NCBI RefSeq assembly: GCF_001487165.1
Contig: NZ_LN913006.1
Coordinates: forward strand, 2,634,657-2,698,656
From: Blautia massiliensis (ex Durand et al. 2017)
GTDB lineage: Bacteria > Bacillota > Clostridia > Lachnospirales > Lachnospiraceae
Reading direction: 5' to 3'
Length of the DNA: 64,000 nt
Shown here: positions 25,859 through 35,300 of the stretch, piece by piece
Numbering within the stretch: position 1 is the first letter of the stretch
Layout: each line of letters starts with the position of its first letter
Notes under the pieces: model-generated
Told to the model about the DNA's origin: nothing
The model's input: only the letters and a program-made list of their open reading frames with translations
The model's database searches: none
Program-made: the position numbers and the translations under genes

Positions 25859-26915
25859 ATATCACTAACCAATCCTCAACCATAGCTGTATTATGTAGCA
25901 GTACTGCCTCATTTCCCTTCGTTACAAAAATCCTCTGCACAAACACATCCACAACTTCGCCTTCCCGGACGGGTTCTTCGTCAAGGCTTCTTCTGGCGCT
26001 GAGTGTGGTGTTTCCTACACGGACTTTCAGTTCCAGGCTGCTGCCGCGGAATGCGACTCGTTCTACGATGCCCTCTGTTGCGGAGCTTTTATATTTCTGT
26101 TCCTCGTTCTTCTTAGTCACTTTTACAAACTCCGGACGGACAATGGCTTTTTCGCCTCCCGGAACTTCCTCGAAGTGATTGAACACCTGGTAATCATCGA
26201 TCACAGAAGTCTGCCCGAAAAATCCCGCCGTAAACGCAGTATCCGGATTCTGATAAACCTCCAGTGGAGTTCCCTTCTGCTCGATCCGTCCACGGTTGGT
26301 AATAATAATTTCATCCGCCACCTCAATAGCCTCATCCTGGTCATGGGTAACAAAAATACTGGTGATCCCCAGCTTCTCGATCATATCCTTCAACCAACTT
26401 CGAAGCTCCGTACGAATCTTTGCATCGATCGCCGCAAAAGGCTCATCCAGAAGGAGAAGCTGCGGATTCGGAGCCAGAGCCCGGGCAAAAGCAACTCGCT
26501 GTCTCTGACCACCGGACATCTGACTCGGATATCTTTTCTCCAGGCCCTTCAGCCCGATCAGCTCTACCAGTTCCATAACCCTCTGCTTAATATACTTCTT
26601 GTCCGCCTTCTGCACCTTCAGGCCAAATGCAATATTATCATACACCGTCATATACCGGAAGAGAGCATAATTCTGGAACACAAATCCAATGCCTCGCTCG
26701 CTGGCAGGCACATCATTGACCACTCTTCCGTCGATGATGATCTCCCCGCTGTCTGGCTGCTCCAGACCGGCGATCATACGGAGAATCGTAGTTTTTCCGC
26801 TTCCGCTGGGCCCCAGAAGACCAATCAGCTTCCCCTTTTCGATACCAAAGCTTACGTTATCAGATGCCTTGTAATCCCCATATGTTTTATTGATATTTTT
26901 TAACTCAACGTACAT
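25857..26915 (-). CDS. cysA: Sulfate ABC transporter ATP-binding protein (CysA)
   Basis: This ATPase energises sulfate/thiosulfate import. Walker A is GPSGSGKT (35-42). The signature MSGGQRQRVAFARAL, Walker B LLLLDEPFAAID and the switch histidine in FVTHDQDEA are present. A C-terminal regulatory domain follows, and the total of 352 aa is normal. The start at 26915 (MYVELKNINK) overlaps the end of cysW by 11 bases. It is the last gene of sbp-cysT-cysW-cysA. Confidence 0.94.
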   Translation of the reverse strand: MYVELKNINKTYGDYKASDNVSFGIEKGKLIGLLGPSGSGKTTILRMIAGLEQPDSGEIIIDGRVVNDVPASERGIGFVFQNYALFRYMTVYDNIAFGLKVQKADKKYIKQRVMELVELIGLKGLEKRYPSQMSGGQRQRVAFARALAPNPQLLLLDEPFAAIDAKIRTELRSWLKDMIEKLGITSIFVTHDQDEAIEVADEIIITNRGRIEQKGTPLEVYQNPDTAFTAGFFGQTSVIDDYQVFNHFEEVPGGEKAIVRPEFVKVTKKNEEQKYKSSATEGIVERVAFRGSSLELKVRVGNTTLSARRSLDEEPVREGEVVDVFVQRIFVTKGNEAVLLHNTAMVEDWLVI

Positions 26916-27741
26916 CGCCTTTTTCCCCCTTTCCTTTATGCTCCAGAACATTTCTTGCGATCAGAAGGATCACCGCCAGGATCACCAGAATCGAAGAAAC
27001 CGCAAATGCCGGAACATACTGGAATTCGTTATAAAGAATTTCCACATGCAGCGGAAGTGTATTTGTTTTTCCACGGAGATGTCCGGACAGTACGGACACA
27101 GCTCCAAACTCTCCCATGGCTCTGGCTGTACACAGCACAACACCATAGAGAAATGCCCACTTGATATGCGGAAATGTCACCTTGGTAAAAATCGTCCAGC
27201 CTTTTGCTCCCATCAGTGCTGCCGCCTCTTCCTCATCGGACCCTATGGATTCCAGAACCGGTATGATCTCTCTGGACACAAATGGAAACGTGACAAAGAT
27301 CGTCGCTAGGATAATTCCCGGAACTGCAAACACGATCTGTATCCCTGCACTTTCAAGAACAGAATAAAGAGGACTCTGCTTTCCAAAAACCAGGATATAG
27401 ATAAGACCTGCGATAACCGGTGATACTGTAACCGGAACATCGATCAAAGTGGTAAGGAGCTTTTTTCCCCGAAAATGAAATCTGGTCATTGCCCATGCCG
27501 CACACAGACCAAAGATCGTGTTACATACAACAGCCGCAGCCGTCGCCCCAATGGTCAGCTTCAGCGCTTTCAGCGTGTACTCATCTGTCACCGCCTGCAC
27601 ATAGCACTGCCAGCCCTTGCTCAGTGCCTGGGTTACAACAACCACCAGAGGCAGTACCAGCATCACAAAAAGAAAGATCACGGAAATCCCGATAAGGATC
27701 CATTTCACCGGCCCGGAAGCCTGCTTCTTTTTTTCATCCAT
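26905..27741 (-). CDS. cysW: Sulfate ABC transporter permease (CysW)
   Basis: This 278-residue inner-membrane permease has about six membrane segments and the binding-protein-dependent transport motif (EEEAAALMGAKGWTIFTKVT) that docks to CysA. It forms the channel with CysT. The start overlaps the cysT stop (TAATG). Confidence 0.93.
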   Translation of the reverse strand: MDEKKKQASGPVKWILIGISVIFLFVMLVLPLVVVVTQALSKGWQCYVQAVTDEYTLKALKLTIGATAAAVVCNTIFGLCAAWAMTRFHFRGKKLLTTLIDVPVTVSPVIAGLIYILVFGKQSPLYSVLESAGIQIVFAVPGIILATIFVTFPFVSREIIPVLESIGSDEEEAAALMGAKGWTIFTKVTFPHIKWAFLYGVVLCTARAMGEFGAVSVLSGHLRGKTNTLPLHVEILYNEFQYVPAFAVSSILVILAVILLIARNVLEHKGKGEKGDVR

Positions 27742-28580
27742 TATGCATCCCTCCCTCTGATACGTTTCGTATTTCTTGCCTGCACCAGATTCACACCAAA
27801 CAGGATCAGAAATGATACTGCCAGTGTAACCAGTGCGATAGCTGTTGCGCTTTCATAGTCAAACTCCTGAAGCTTTGACATGATGATCAGCGGCGTGATC
27901 TCTGTATAGTAAGGCTTGTTTCCTGCGATAAAAACAACGCTTCCGTATTCTCCCAGGCAACGTCCGAAGGCAAGTCCCGCCCCGGAAAGCATTGCCGGCA
28001 GAAGCTCAGGAAGAATAACTCTGCGAAAAACGGTGAATGGCTTTGCACCCATGACACGAGCCGCCTCCTCATAGGAACCGTCCAGCTTCTCCAGAACCGG
28101 CTGAATGGCCCTGACCACAAAAGGGATTCCCACAAAGATCAATGCCACCGTGATACCGATTCTGGTATATGCGATCTTAATACCGAAATTTGCAAAAAAG
28201 CTTCCCACCAGACCTTTATCGGATGTCAGGGATGTCAGTGAGATACCGGCAACTGCAGTCGGCAGTGCGAAAGGCAGCTCGATCATTCCATCCATGATCC
28301 TTTTTCCCGGAAAATCATATCTTACCAGCACCCACGCAAGGACCAGGCCCATAATAGCATTGATCACTGTGGCCGCAAATGCGGTAATAAAGCTTACATA
28401 GAATCCGGACAAAACCCTCGGCCGTGTGATCACCTCAATAAATTCCCGAAAACCCAGCCGCGCCGAATATACTGCCAAAGACGCAAGAGGGATCAGAACT
28501 ACGATACTCAGCATCGCCAAAGTCACTCCCATTGTCAGTCCAAAGCCTGGTATCACACGTTTACTCTGTTGTTTCTTCAT
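27741..28580 (-). CDS. cysT: Sulfate ABC transporter permease (CysT/CysU)
   Basis: This 279-residue permease has about six membrane segments. Its EAA docking loop is YEEAARVMGAKPFTVFRRVI, and it carries the GRCLGEYGSVVFI motif of the sulfate/molybdate permease group. It pairs with CysW. It lies 59 bases after the binding-protein gene on the same transcript, and its stop overlaps the cysW start. Confidence 0.93.
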   Translation of the reverse strand: MKKQQSKRVIPGFGLTMGVTLAMLSIVVLIPLASLAVYSARLGFREFIEVITRPRVLSGFYVSFITAFAATVINAIMGLVLAWVLVRYDFPGKRIMDGMIELPFALPTAVAGISLTSLTSDKGLVGSFFANFGIKIAYTRIGITVALIFVGIPFVVRAIQPVLEKLDGSYEEAARVMGAKPFTVFRRVILPELLPAMLSGAGLAFGRCLGEYGSVVFIAGNKPYYTEITPLIIMSKLQEFDYESATAIALVTLAVSFLILFGVNLVQARNTKRIRGRDA

Positions 28581-28639
28581 TTCTGTCTCCCCTCTTTTCT
28601 ATTCTAAGTTTCTGATCTGTTACAAAATCTCAGGCTCTT

Positions 28640-29665
28640 CTACTCTTCATAGATCTCATCAAACACTCCGCCGTCTGCGAAATGCTTTTTCTGAACTGCA
28701 TCCCAGCCGCCGAAATCTTTGATCGTTGTCAGCTTCACCTTCAGGTTAAAAGTATCTACATGCTTTTTCAGGATCGTCTGATCAACCGGCCTATAGTAAT
28801 TCTCCGCGATCAGCTCCTGAGCTTCATCGGAATACAGATATTTCAGATATGCTTTCGCTGCTTCTGCATTATCATGCTTTTTCACATTTTCATCTACAAC
28901 AGCAACGGATGGCTGTGCCAGGATACTGATGCCCGGCGTTACGATCTCGTAATCATCCGGATTGTCCCTTACAGAAAGAAACGCTTCATTTTCCCAGGCG
29001 ATCAGCACATCCCCCTGCCCGTTTTCCACGAAAGAGGTTGTGGCACCTCTTGCTCCGGAATCCAGAACCAGGACATTTTTGTAAAGCTTCTTGATAAAGG
29101 CTTTCATCTCTGTCTCGTTGCCGTTATATTTCTCATTGGCATAAGCCCAGGCTGCCATGTAATTCCAGCGGGCACCACCGGAGGTTTTCGGATTGGGAGT
29201 GATCACCCCCACACCATCCTTTGTCAGATCATCCCAGTCGTGGATATTCTTCGGATTTCCCTTCCGAACAAGAAATACAATGGTGGAAGTATAAGGAGCA
29301 CTGTCATCCGGATATTCATCGATCCAGCCCTTGTCGATCAGACCGGCATTCCGGATCGCATCGATATCATATTCCAGTGCAAGTGTCGCCACATCTGCAG
29401 GAAGTCCGTTGGAAATCTCAAGGGCTTGCTTTCCGGAACCGCCATGAGACTGAATCACATCCACACTCTGACCTGTTTCCTCTTTCCAATATTTTGAAAA
29501 AATCTTATTATATGCTTCATAAAATTCTCTGGTCGGATCATAGGACACATTGATGATCTCCACATGATTTTTATCCTTTGTATTGTTTCCCGATACTGCA
29601 AAAGTTCCTGCCAGTACCACTGCTGCCAGTGTGATACAGACACCTGCAATGCGTTTTCTTTTCAT
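28640..29665 (-). CDS. sbp: Sulfate-binding protein of the cysTWA operon
   Basis: This 341-aa extracellular solute-binding protein has a signal-type hydrophobic N-terminus (IAGVCITLAAVVLAGTFAVS) and the signatures [15 protein letters not shown] and SHGGSGKQA. It is strongly similar along its length to the orphan copy at 13428-14444. It is first in the transporter operon and lies downstream of the LacI-type regulator gene on the same strand. AAAGGAG precedes the start. Confidence 0.94.
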   Translation of the reverse strand: MKRKRIAGVCITLAAVVLAGTFAVSGNNTKDKNHVEIINVSYDPTREFYEAYNKIFSKYWKEETGQSVDVIQSHGGSGKQALEISNGLPADVATLALEYDIDAIRNAGLIDKGWIDEYPDDSAPYTSTIVFLVRKGNPKNIHDWDDLTKDGVGVITPNPKTSGGARWNYMAAWAYANEKYNGNETEMKAFIKKLYKNVLVLDSGARGATTSFVENGQGDVLIAWENEAFLSVRDNPDDYEIVTPGISILAQPSVAVVDENVKKHDNAEAAKAYLKYLYSDEAQELIAENYYRPVDQTILKKHVDTFNLKVKLTTIKDFGGWDAVQKKHFADGGVFDEIYEE

Positions 29666-29844
29666 GATCTGTGTACTCCTTTACAACCACATTTTTATTT
29701 AGAAATCTTTTTCCCAACAATGTAACTGCTTCATTTCGCTGTCAAATCATACCTGTTCTTTCCGTTTACTGTGGTTCTGTAATTTTTTTATTTGAATTGA
29801 ATACATTAAACCATATTATTCCCATTAATTAAATAGGAATATTT

Positions 29845-29856
29845 GAAAACGTTTTC
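29845..29856. promoter_or_regulatory. LacI-type operator-like palindrome upstream of sbp-cysTWA
   Basis: GAAAACGTTTTC is a perfect 12-bp palindrome inside TTTGAAAACGTTTTCACG, matching the general LacI/CcpA-type operator form. It lies between the LacI-type regulator gene and sbp. Confidence 0.6.
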
Positions 29857-29921
29857 ACGAAATACTCTGGTCATAGCGCAACCGCATCCTGTCTGTCACT
29901 ATATCTGCGCATCCGCAACAC

Positions 29922-30998
29922 TCAGATACAATAATCGCTCCACATACTGTCCTCCACACTGCTGCAGCTGTTCCGTATCATCAGTCTGCCTTCCAGCTCC
30001 ATTCGCACAATACCGGAATGCCCGCCCTTCAGCCGGTCCAGCAGCAGGTATAATGCAAATTTTCCCATATCCTCCTTGGGCAGACTCACCGTTGTCAGCA
30101 TCGGTCTGGTAAACTGTGCCTCCTGTATATCATCGCTGGATATGATCGAAGGCATATAATACCTGTTCCGAAATTTATTCAGGCACTTCAGCATTCCGAT
30201 CGCTGAAATATCATTGGCACAGTAGATTCCGGTTGGCATGTCGTCCGACTGAAAGAACTTTTCCATGGCCTCGTAGCCCTCGGCCTCAGTCTGCTTTGTT
30301 TCGATAACATACTCCGGTATCACATCCAGATCATGCTTCTTCAGTGTTTCCAGATACCCGTTATACCGGTCCTCGCTGTGACACTGGCCAATATAACCGA
30401 TATTTTTGTGCCCCAGGGAGATCAGATATTCCACTGCCGCTGCTGCGATCTTTTTCCCATCGCAAAGGACCTCATCCACTTCATAATTGGTAGAATTCCG
30501 GTTCACCGATACCACACTCTTATACTTCTTATTCAGCTTCTTCAAAGCCTCTTTATTACATCTGCCGATGATGATCAGTCCGTCCCTTTTCCCTTCCACC
30601 TCATCATACATTCCGTCGATCAGCCGGTCCAGATTCTCCCTTCGGCACTTCCGGTCATCGGAAAACACAGACATATACCATACTTTGGAAAGAATGCAGT
30701 TTTTATCATGGATCTCACTTTCGATCACCCGAAGAAGCTCCGCAAAAAACGGATCCGTTGTGGAAGAATCGGTTCTTGTCATCAGGATATTGATGTACCA
30801 GGTTTTCTCCTGCTTTGCGGAAACGCCTTTTTTCAGATTCCGGGCCGCCTCGTTGGGCACATAATTCATCTCGATAGCTGTTTTCCATATCTTATCCCTG
30901 AGTCCGGAAACAGAACATTTATAATTGGGATTATTCAAAACTCTGGAAACCGTCGCCGGTGAAACCCCTGCCTTTTCTGCGATCTTCTTGATGGACAT
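29922..30998 (-). CDS. LacI-family transcriptional regulator
   Basis: The N-terminal LacI helix-turn-helix (MSIKKIAEKAGVSPATVSRV) is followed by a periplasmic-binding-type sensor domain. The length of 358 aa is slightly long. Operator-like palindromes lie on both sides (29845-29856 and 31179-31190), suggesting self-regulation. The next gene on the same strand is the sulfate-binding protein, so control of sulfate uptake is possible, though LacI-type proteins usually sense sugars. The start at 30998 has GGAGGGG upstream. Confidence 0.88.
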   Translation of the reverse strand: MSIKKIAEKAGVSPATVSRVLNNPNYKCSVSGLRDKIWKTAIEMNYVPNEAARNLKKGVSAKQEKTWYINILMTRTDSSTTDPFFAELLRVIESEIHDKNCILSKVWYMSVFSDDRKCRRENLDRLIDGMYDEVEGKRDGLIIIGRCNKEALKKLNKKYKSVVSVNRNSTNYEVDEVLCDGKKIAAAAVEYLISLGHKNIGYIGQCHSEDRYNGYLETLKKHDLDVIPEYVIETKQTEAEGYEAMEKFFQSDDMPTGIYCANDISAIGMLKCLNKFRNRYYMPSIISSDDIQEAQFTRPMLTTVSLPKEDMGKFALYLLLDRLKGGHSGIVRMELEGRLMIRNSCSSVEDSMWSDYCI

Positions 30999-31178
30999 GT
31001 ACCCGTCCCCTCCCTCTGAAAAAAGTCTACCCGCTACCAGTCCTGTAAGCTGCTCAACGTCATCTATGTAACTCAGCATCATCAGTGTAACAGAACTTTT
31101 TATCATTCCTTATTTCATAGTAATTAAATATGTTTTATATGATAATAAGAGTTTTAAAAAAAGTCAATCTTATTTTGT

Positions 31179-31190
31179 GAAAACGTGTTC
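31179..31190. promoter_or_regulatory. LacI-type operator-like site upstream of the LacI-family gene
   Basis: GAAAACGTGTTC differs by one base from the palindrome at 29845 and lies about 180 bases upstream of the regulator start. Confidence 0.45.
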
Positions 31191-31277
31191 TTTTTTGCTG
31201 CATCTTCCAGTAGACCACCCGGATTCTGCGCCTTGCCCATCTCATTTAGCATTACATTACCAAGCAAGGCGCACTAC

Positions 31278-31319
31278 AAAAAAATACCTTACACAGAGTT
31301 ACTGTGGAAGGTATTTTTT
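31278..31319 (-). terminator. Terminator after the MNT-HEPN pair
   Basis: AAAAAATACCTT pairs with AAGGTATTTTTT. A second inverted repeat, GCGCCTTG (31228) with CAAGGCGC (31265), lies next to it. Confidence 0.8.
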
Positions 31320-31326
31320 GCGATCA

Positions 31327-31749
31327 TCACTTATTATTATCCTTTAATTTTCTTTTGATATATTCTTCTATCAATTCCAATAATTGTTTACCCGTTTCTA
31401 TCTGTTCTTCTGCTTCTTCTCTTGTTGCAATATAAAAATCATCATAATCGCTGGCATGTCTGATTTCTTCTGCTTCTACGATTTTTCGTCCAAGTTTTCT
31501 GGGAAAAATCTCTGTTTTAATATAATTCTTATTGAAATTTGCTAATGCATCTTTATGACGTTTATATGCATTTCCATCTAGTGCATGTATTGCTGAAATT
31601 GCATGATAAATACCATAATATGCCCGATTATTAGCACCTCGAAATTCTTTTGCATTCAAAAGAATTTCCGCAGCTTTAATATCACTTTGGGCAGTTTCAA
31701 TCCGATAAAAAATAAGATCTTTCTGCGTTCCTTTTTCATCAAGCTGCAT
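31327..31749 (-). CDS. HEPN-domain protein (putative toxin partner of MNT)
   Basis: This 140-aa helical HEPN protein carries the family motif R-x6-H in NNRAYYGIYHAISA. In type VII toxin-antitoxin systems such a protein is an RNase toxin silenced by AMP transfer from the MNT partner. The start overlaps the end of the nucleotidyltransferase gene, so the two are coupled. Some HEPN/MNT pairs have other roles, so toxicity is an inference. Confidence 0.8.
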   Translation of the reverse strand: MQLDEKGTQKDLIFYRIETAQSDIKAAEILLNAKEFRGANNRAYYGIYHAISAIHALDGNAYKRHKDALANFNKNYIKTEIFPRKLGRKIVEAEEIRHASDYDDFYIATREEAEEQIETGKQLLELIEEYIKRKLKDNNK

Positions 31750-32080
31750 CAAATAATTTTACCCCCTCTTTCTTTACATTTGCATAAAATGGATAAACAT
31801 CAACCCAATTCAGAAAATGTTTTTCACTTTTTGCAATTGGCTTAATATCAAGATCATGATCCATATTAAAATCAAAAGTTTCTCCTGCCAATTCATGACG
31901 ATACTGCTTAATATCTATATCAGACAGATCAAGGAGAATCATAATATCGATATCAGAATCTTCTCTATAATCTCCTCTGGCATATGAGCCGTATAAAATA
32001 ACACTTTTCAAATGTTTCCCATATATTTTCTGTAATATTTTTGTGTATTGTTCCAACAATGTCTTCATCGATACCGGCAT
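31739..32080 (-). CDS. MNT-type nucleotidyltransferase (putative antitoxin)
   Basis: This minimal nucleotidyltransferase of 113 aa has the pol-beta motif GSYARGDYREDSDIDIM, that is GS followed by the D-x-D metal-binding pair. In MntA/HepT-like modules it adds AMP to the HEPN partner. The start at 32080 has GGGGGCGGG upstream. It is followed by the HEPN gene with overlap. Confidence 0.84.
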   Translation of the reverse strand: MPVSMKTLLEQYTKILQKIYGKHLKSVILYGSYARGDYREDSDIDIMILLDLSDIDIKQYRHELAGETFDFNMDHDLDIKPIAKSEKHFLNWVDVYPFYANVKKEGVKLFDAA

Positions 32081-32205
32081 AATCCCGCCCCCTTCTATCT
32101 GATAAAACATCTTTATTCGATAACCACTATTTCTTCCATTTAATTATACGCTTTTATATCATTATTCCGCAATGAAATTTTTTCGACATAATTCTCCAGA
32201 CATAC

Positions 32206-32257
32206 AAAAACAGACTGAGAACCTAATATATATTCTTATCAAGCTCCAGTCTGTTTT
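32206..32257 (-). terminator. Terminator of the large LRR protein gene
   Basis: AAAACAGACTG pairs with CAGTCTGTTTTTG around an A/T-rich loop on the minus strand. Confidence 0.72.
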
Positions 32258-32271
32258 GCGTGCTCAAATAT

Positions 32272-32306
32272 ATAAGATATAACTATGAGCAAATAACAAA
32301 TGCGGA
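32272..32306 (-). repeat. Diverged copy of the 25.7-kb terminator-linked repeat
   Basis: The minus strand carries GATATTaGCAATCCGC, six variable bases, then TAtTTGCTCATA. This matches most of the unit at 25730-25763. Confidence 0.7.
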
Positions 32307-32324
32307 TTGCTAATATCCCTTGAA

Positions 32325-35300
32325 TTATTTAACCGTTACCTTACAGGTCAGTTTTTTAGAACCACTCTGAACGGTGATAGTTGCAGTTCCTTTTCTGATG
32401 CCTTTTACAACTCCTTTGGATGTGACAGTTGCGATTTTTTTGTTGGATGATCTATAAGTGACCTTCTCATCAGTATTTCTTGGTGTTGCAACGGCTTTGA
32501 TGGTGAAGGTTTTTCCTCTGTTCACGGTCTTTGTTTTTGGTACACCGGTGAGTTTTGTTGTTTTGACTTTTGGCATTACCTTGATAGTAACAACTGATTT
32601 TTTGCTTCCGGCTTTTACTGTAATCTTTGCAGTTCCTACCTGTTTTCCTGTGACAACACCTTTGGAATTTACAGTTGCGATGTTCTTGTTTGAAGTGCTG
32701 TATGTAACCTTATCCTGACTTGTAATCGGGTCAAGAACTGGTTTCAGAGTTACTGTTTTTCCTTTGTAGATGCGGGTGGATTTCAGGTTTGTGATGTAGC
32801 GGGTGGATACCTTGCCTTTCTGAACAGTTATCATTACAGCAACTGATACTCCACTTTTTAAATTAATATCCACATACGTTTTTCCGGATCTGTTTTTTGC
32901 AGTAAGTTTGAATGTACCATTTTTGCTAACATTGGACACTGTTACAAGATTCTTATTTCTTGCTGTTACACTCTTTACATAATCTCCTTTTGTAAAACCA
33001 GAAGCACGGACTGCAGTTGTGGACTGACCATATTTCAGGGTGATCTGATCTACATTAACATGGACCGTATAAGTCAGAATTTCTCCAAATTCTATCTGTC
33101 CGCACCGCTTACAAGTTCTCTCATTCTGATAAGCCTCTGATGCATCTATCGGGTAGCTTTTTCCAATCTGGTATCCATGAGCACCTGTTGCAATCTCCCG
33201 CAATTTCCATTCTGACCATTCATGCCCCAGTATAGGAGTAATCAACTCATCATTCGGATCAGAAATCTCCTTTTTTGCCTCTTTGTCCAGAAAACACTTT
33301 CCGCATTTCATGCACTGATAGTATTCACGTCTGCCTGAGTTCCAGCAATTGGCAGCTAATCCCGGAACTAATTCCAGTTCATGGCCTGTTGCAGGATATA
33401 CTACAGATTCTAATTCATTACCATCGTATGGATCATCATAATTTTTTCCACAAGATTCACAGTGCCAGTACTCCCTGTTTCCATCTTCAGTACAGGTTGC
33501 TTTTTTCCAGTCAACCCAGGTAAATTTATGTTCAAGCTTCTCGATTTTTGTCTCACCGGAAACTACAGTTCCTGCCTCATTGCCGAAATCTTTTCCGCAT
33601 ACATTGCAATGCCAGTATTCGATATTTCCCTCGTTTATACAAGTCGGCTCAACACTTACATAATGTGTTAACGGATCTGCGACATTATGGAATGCGAAGT
33701 TTTCTCCTGCTGCGTAGGTTTCGACTGTGGAACCTTTATGGCCTATGATCACAAGTGTACTGTTCTTCTCAGTATCTGAATTGTAGCCGATCGCACGTTT
33801 CTCGATTTTTACAGAATTTCCTGGAATATAAACACTTCTGAGCGCCTGACAGTCTTTAAATGCATCGGTGTCAATCTTGGTTACATTTTCTGGGATGGTG
33901 ATGTCTGTAAGTTTTTCGCAGGATAAAAGTGTACCATATGCAACACTTGTCAGTTCTTTTGGTAACTGAATTGCTTCAAGACTGTAACAGCGTGAAAATG
34001 CATATTCACCAATTTCTGTTACACTGTTTGGAATTTCCAGGGTTTTTATTCTCTGACAATAATAAAACGCATTATTACCTATTTTTTTCAGGTTTTTAGG
34101 TAATTTTATACTTTCAATATAGTCATCATCATCAAATGTATTTGCCTTTATTTCGGTGATACTATCCGGAAGTTTAACAGTTTTTAGATTGTCATTACTT
34201 GCAAATGCATATTTTCCTATATCTGTTACGGATTCCGGAACTATCATCGTACTGTATTGACCACTTGAAAATGCACTGTCTCCGATCGTTTTCAGACCAT
34301 TTGGTAATTTGAACTCTGTTACACCAGTATTATTAAATGCGCCAGTTTCAATCGTTGTCACTCCAGCTGGCAGATTAATTTCCGTCAGTCTTCCACAGCC
34401 TGAAAAAGCCGCTTCTCCAATTTCTGTGACACCGTCTGGAATTACAATACTGTTCAATCTTCCGCACCCTAAAAACATAGAATTATTTATACGTTTAAGT
34501 CCGGATGGAAGTATAACACTTCTCAAGTCTGAACAGTCGGAAAATACTCCTGTTCCTATATCTGTCAGACTATCCGGAAGTGAAACTTCCTTTATTCCAG
34601 TGTTATAAAACGCTGAATCCCCTATACTTTCAAGACTGTTTTGAAATGTAACGCTACCCAAAGCTGTGCAATCATAAAACGCTCCAGCTCCCACACTTGT
34701 TACACCTTCCGGAATTTCAATAGCTGTTAGGCTACTGCAATTATAAAAAGTATTCGCTTCTATACTTTTCAGATTTTTGGAAAGTGTTACATTGCTGAGC
34801 TTCTCACAATTTCCAAATGCGTTCTCTCCTAAAGTTGTCAGGCTATCCGGCAAAACAATATTGCTTAAGCTGCTGCAGTTCTCAAACGCAGCCTTTCCAA
34901 TTGATGTCACACTGTTGGGAATATTAATACTGCTCAGACTATTGCAATTATAGAACGTACTTTCTTCAATAGTTGTAAGTCCCTCCGGTAATACAATATT
35001 ATTCAGCTTTCCACATTGGCTAAATGCTCTCTGTTTTATTGATGTTACACTTTTAGGAATATTAATATTGCTCAGACTGCTGCAATACTGAAATGCACCT
35101 TCACCTATAGTCGTTACTCCATCCTTTAATACAACATCTTTCAGATTGCTGCATCCATAAAATGTCTCTCTTTCTATTGTTGACACACTCTTAGGAATAT
35201 TAATACTGCTTAAACTATCGCAATTGCTGAATGCGCATTCTCCAATACTTGTCAGGTTTTCCGACAATATAATTGTACTTAAATTACTACAACCTGAAAA

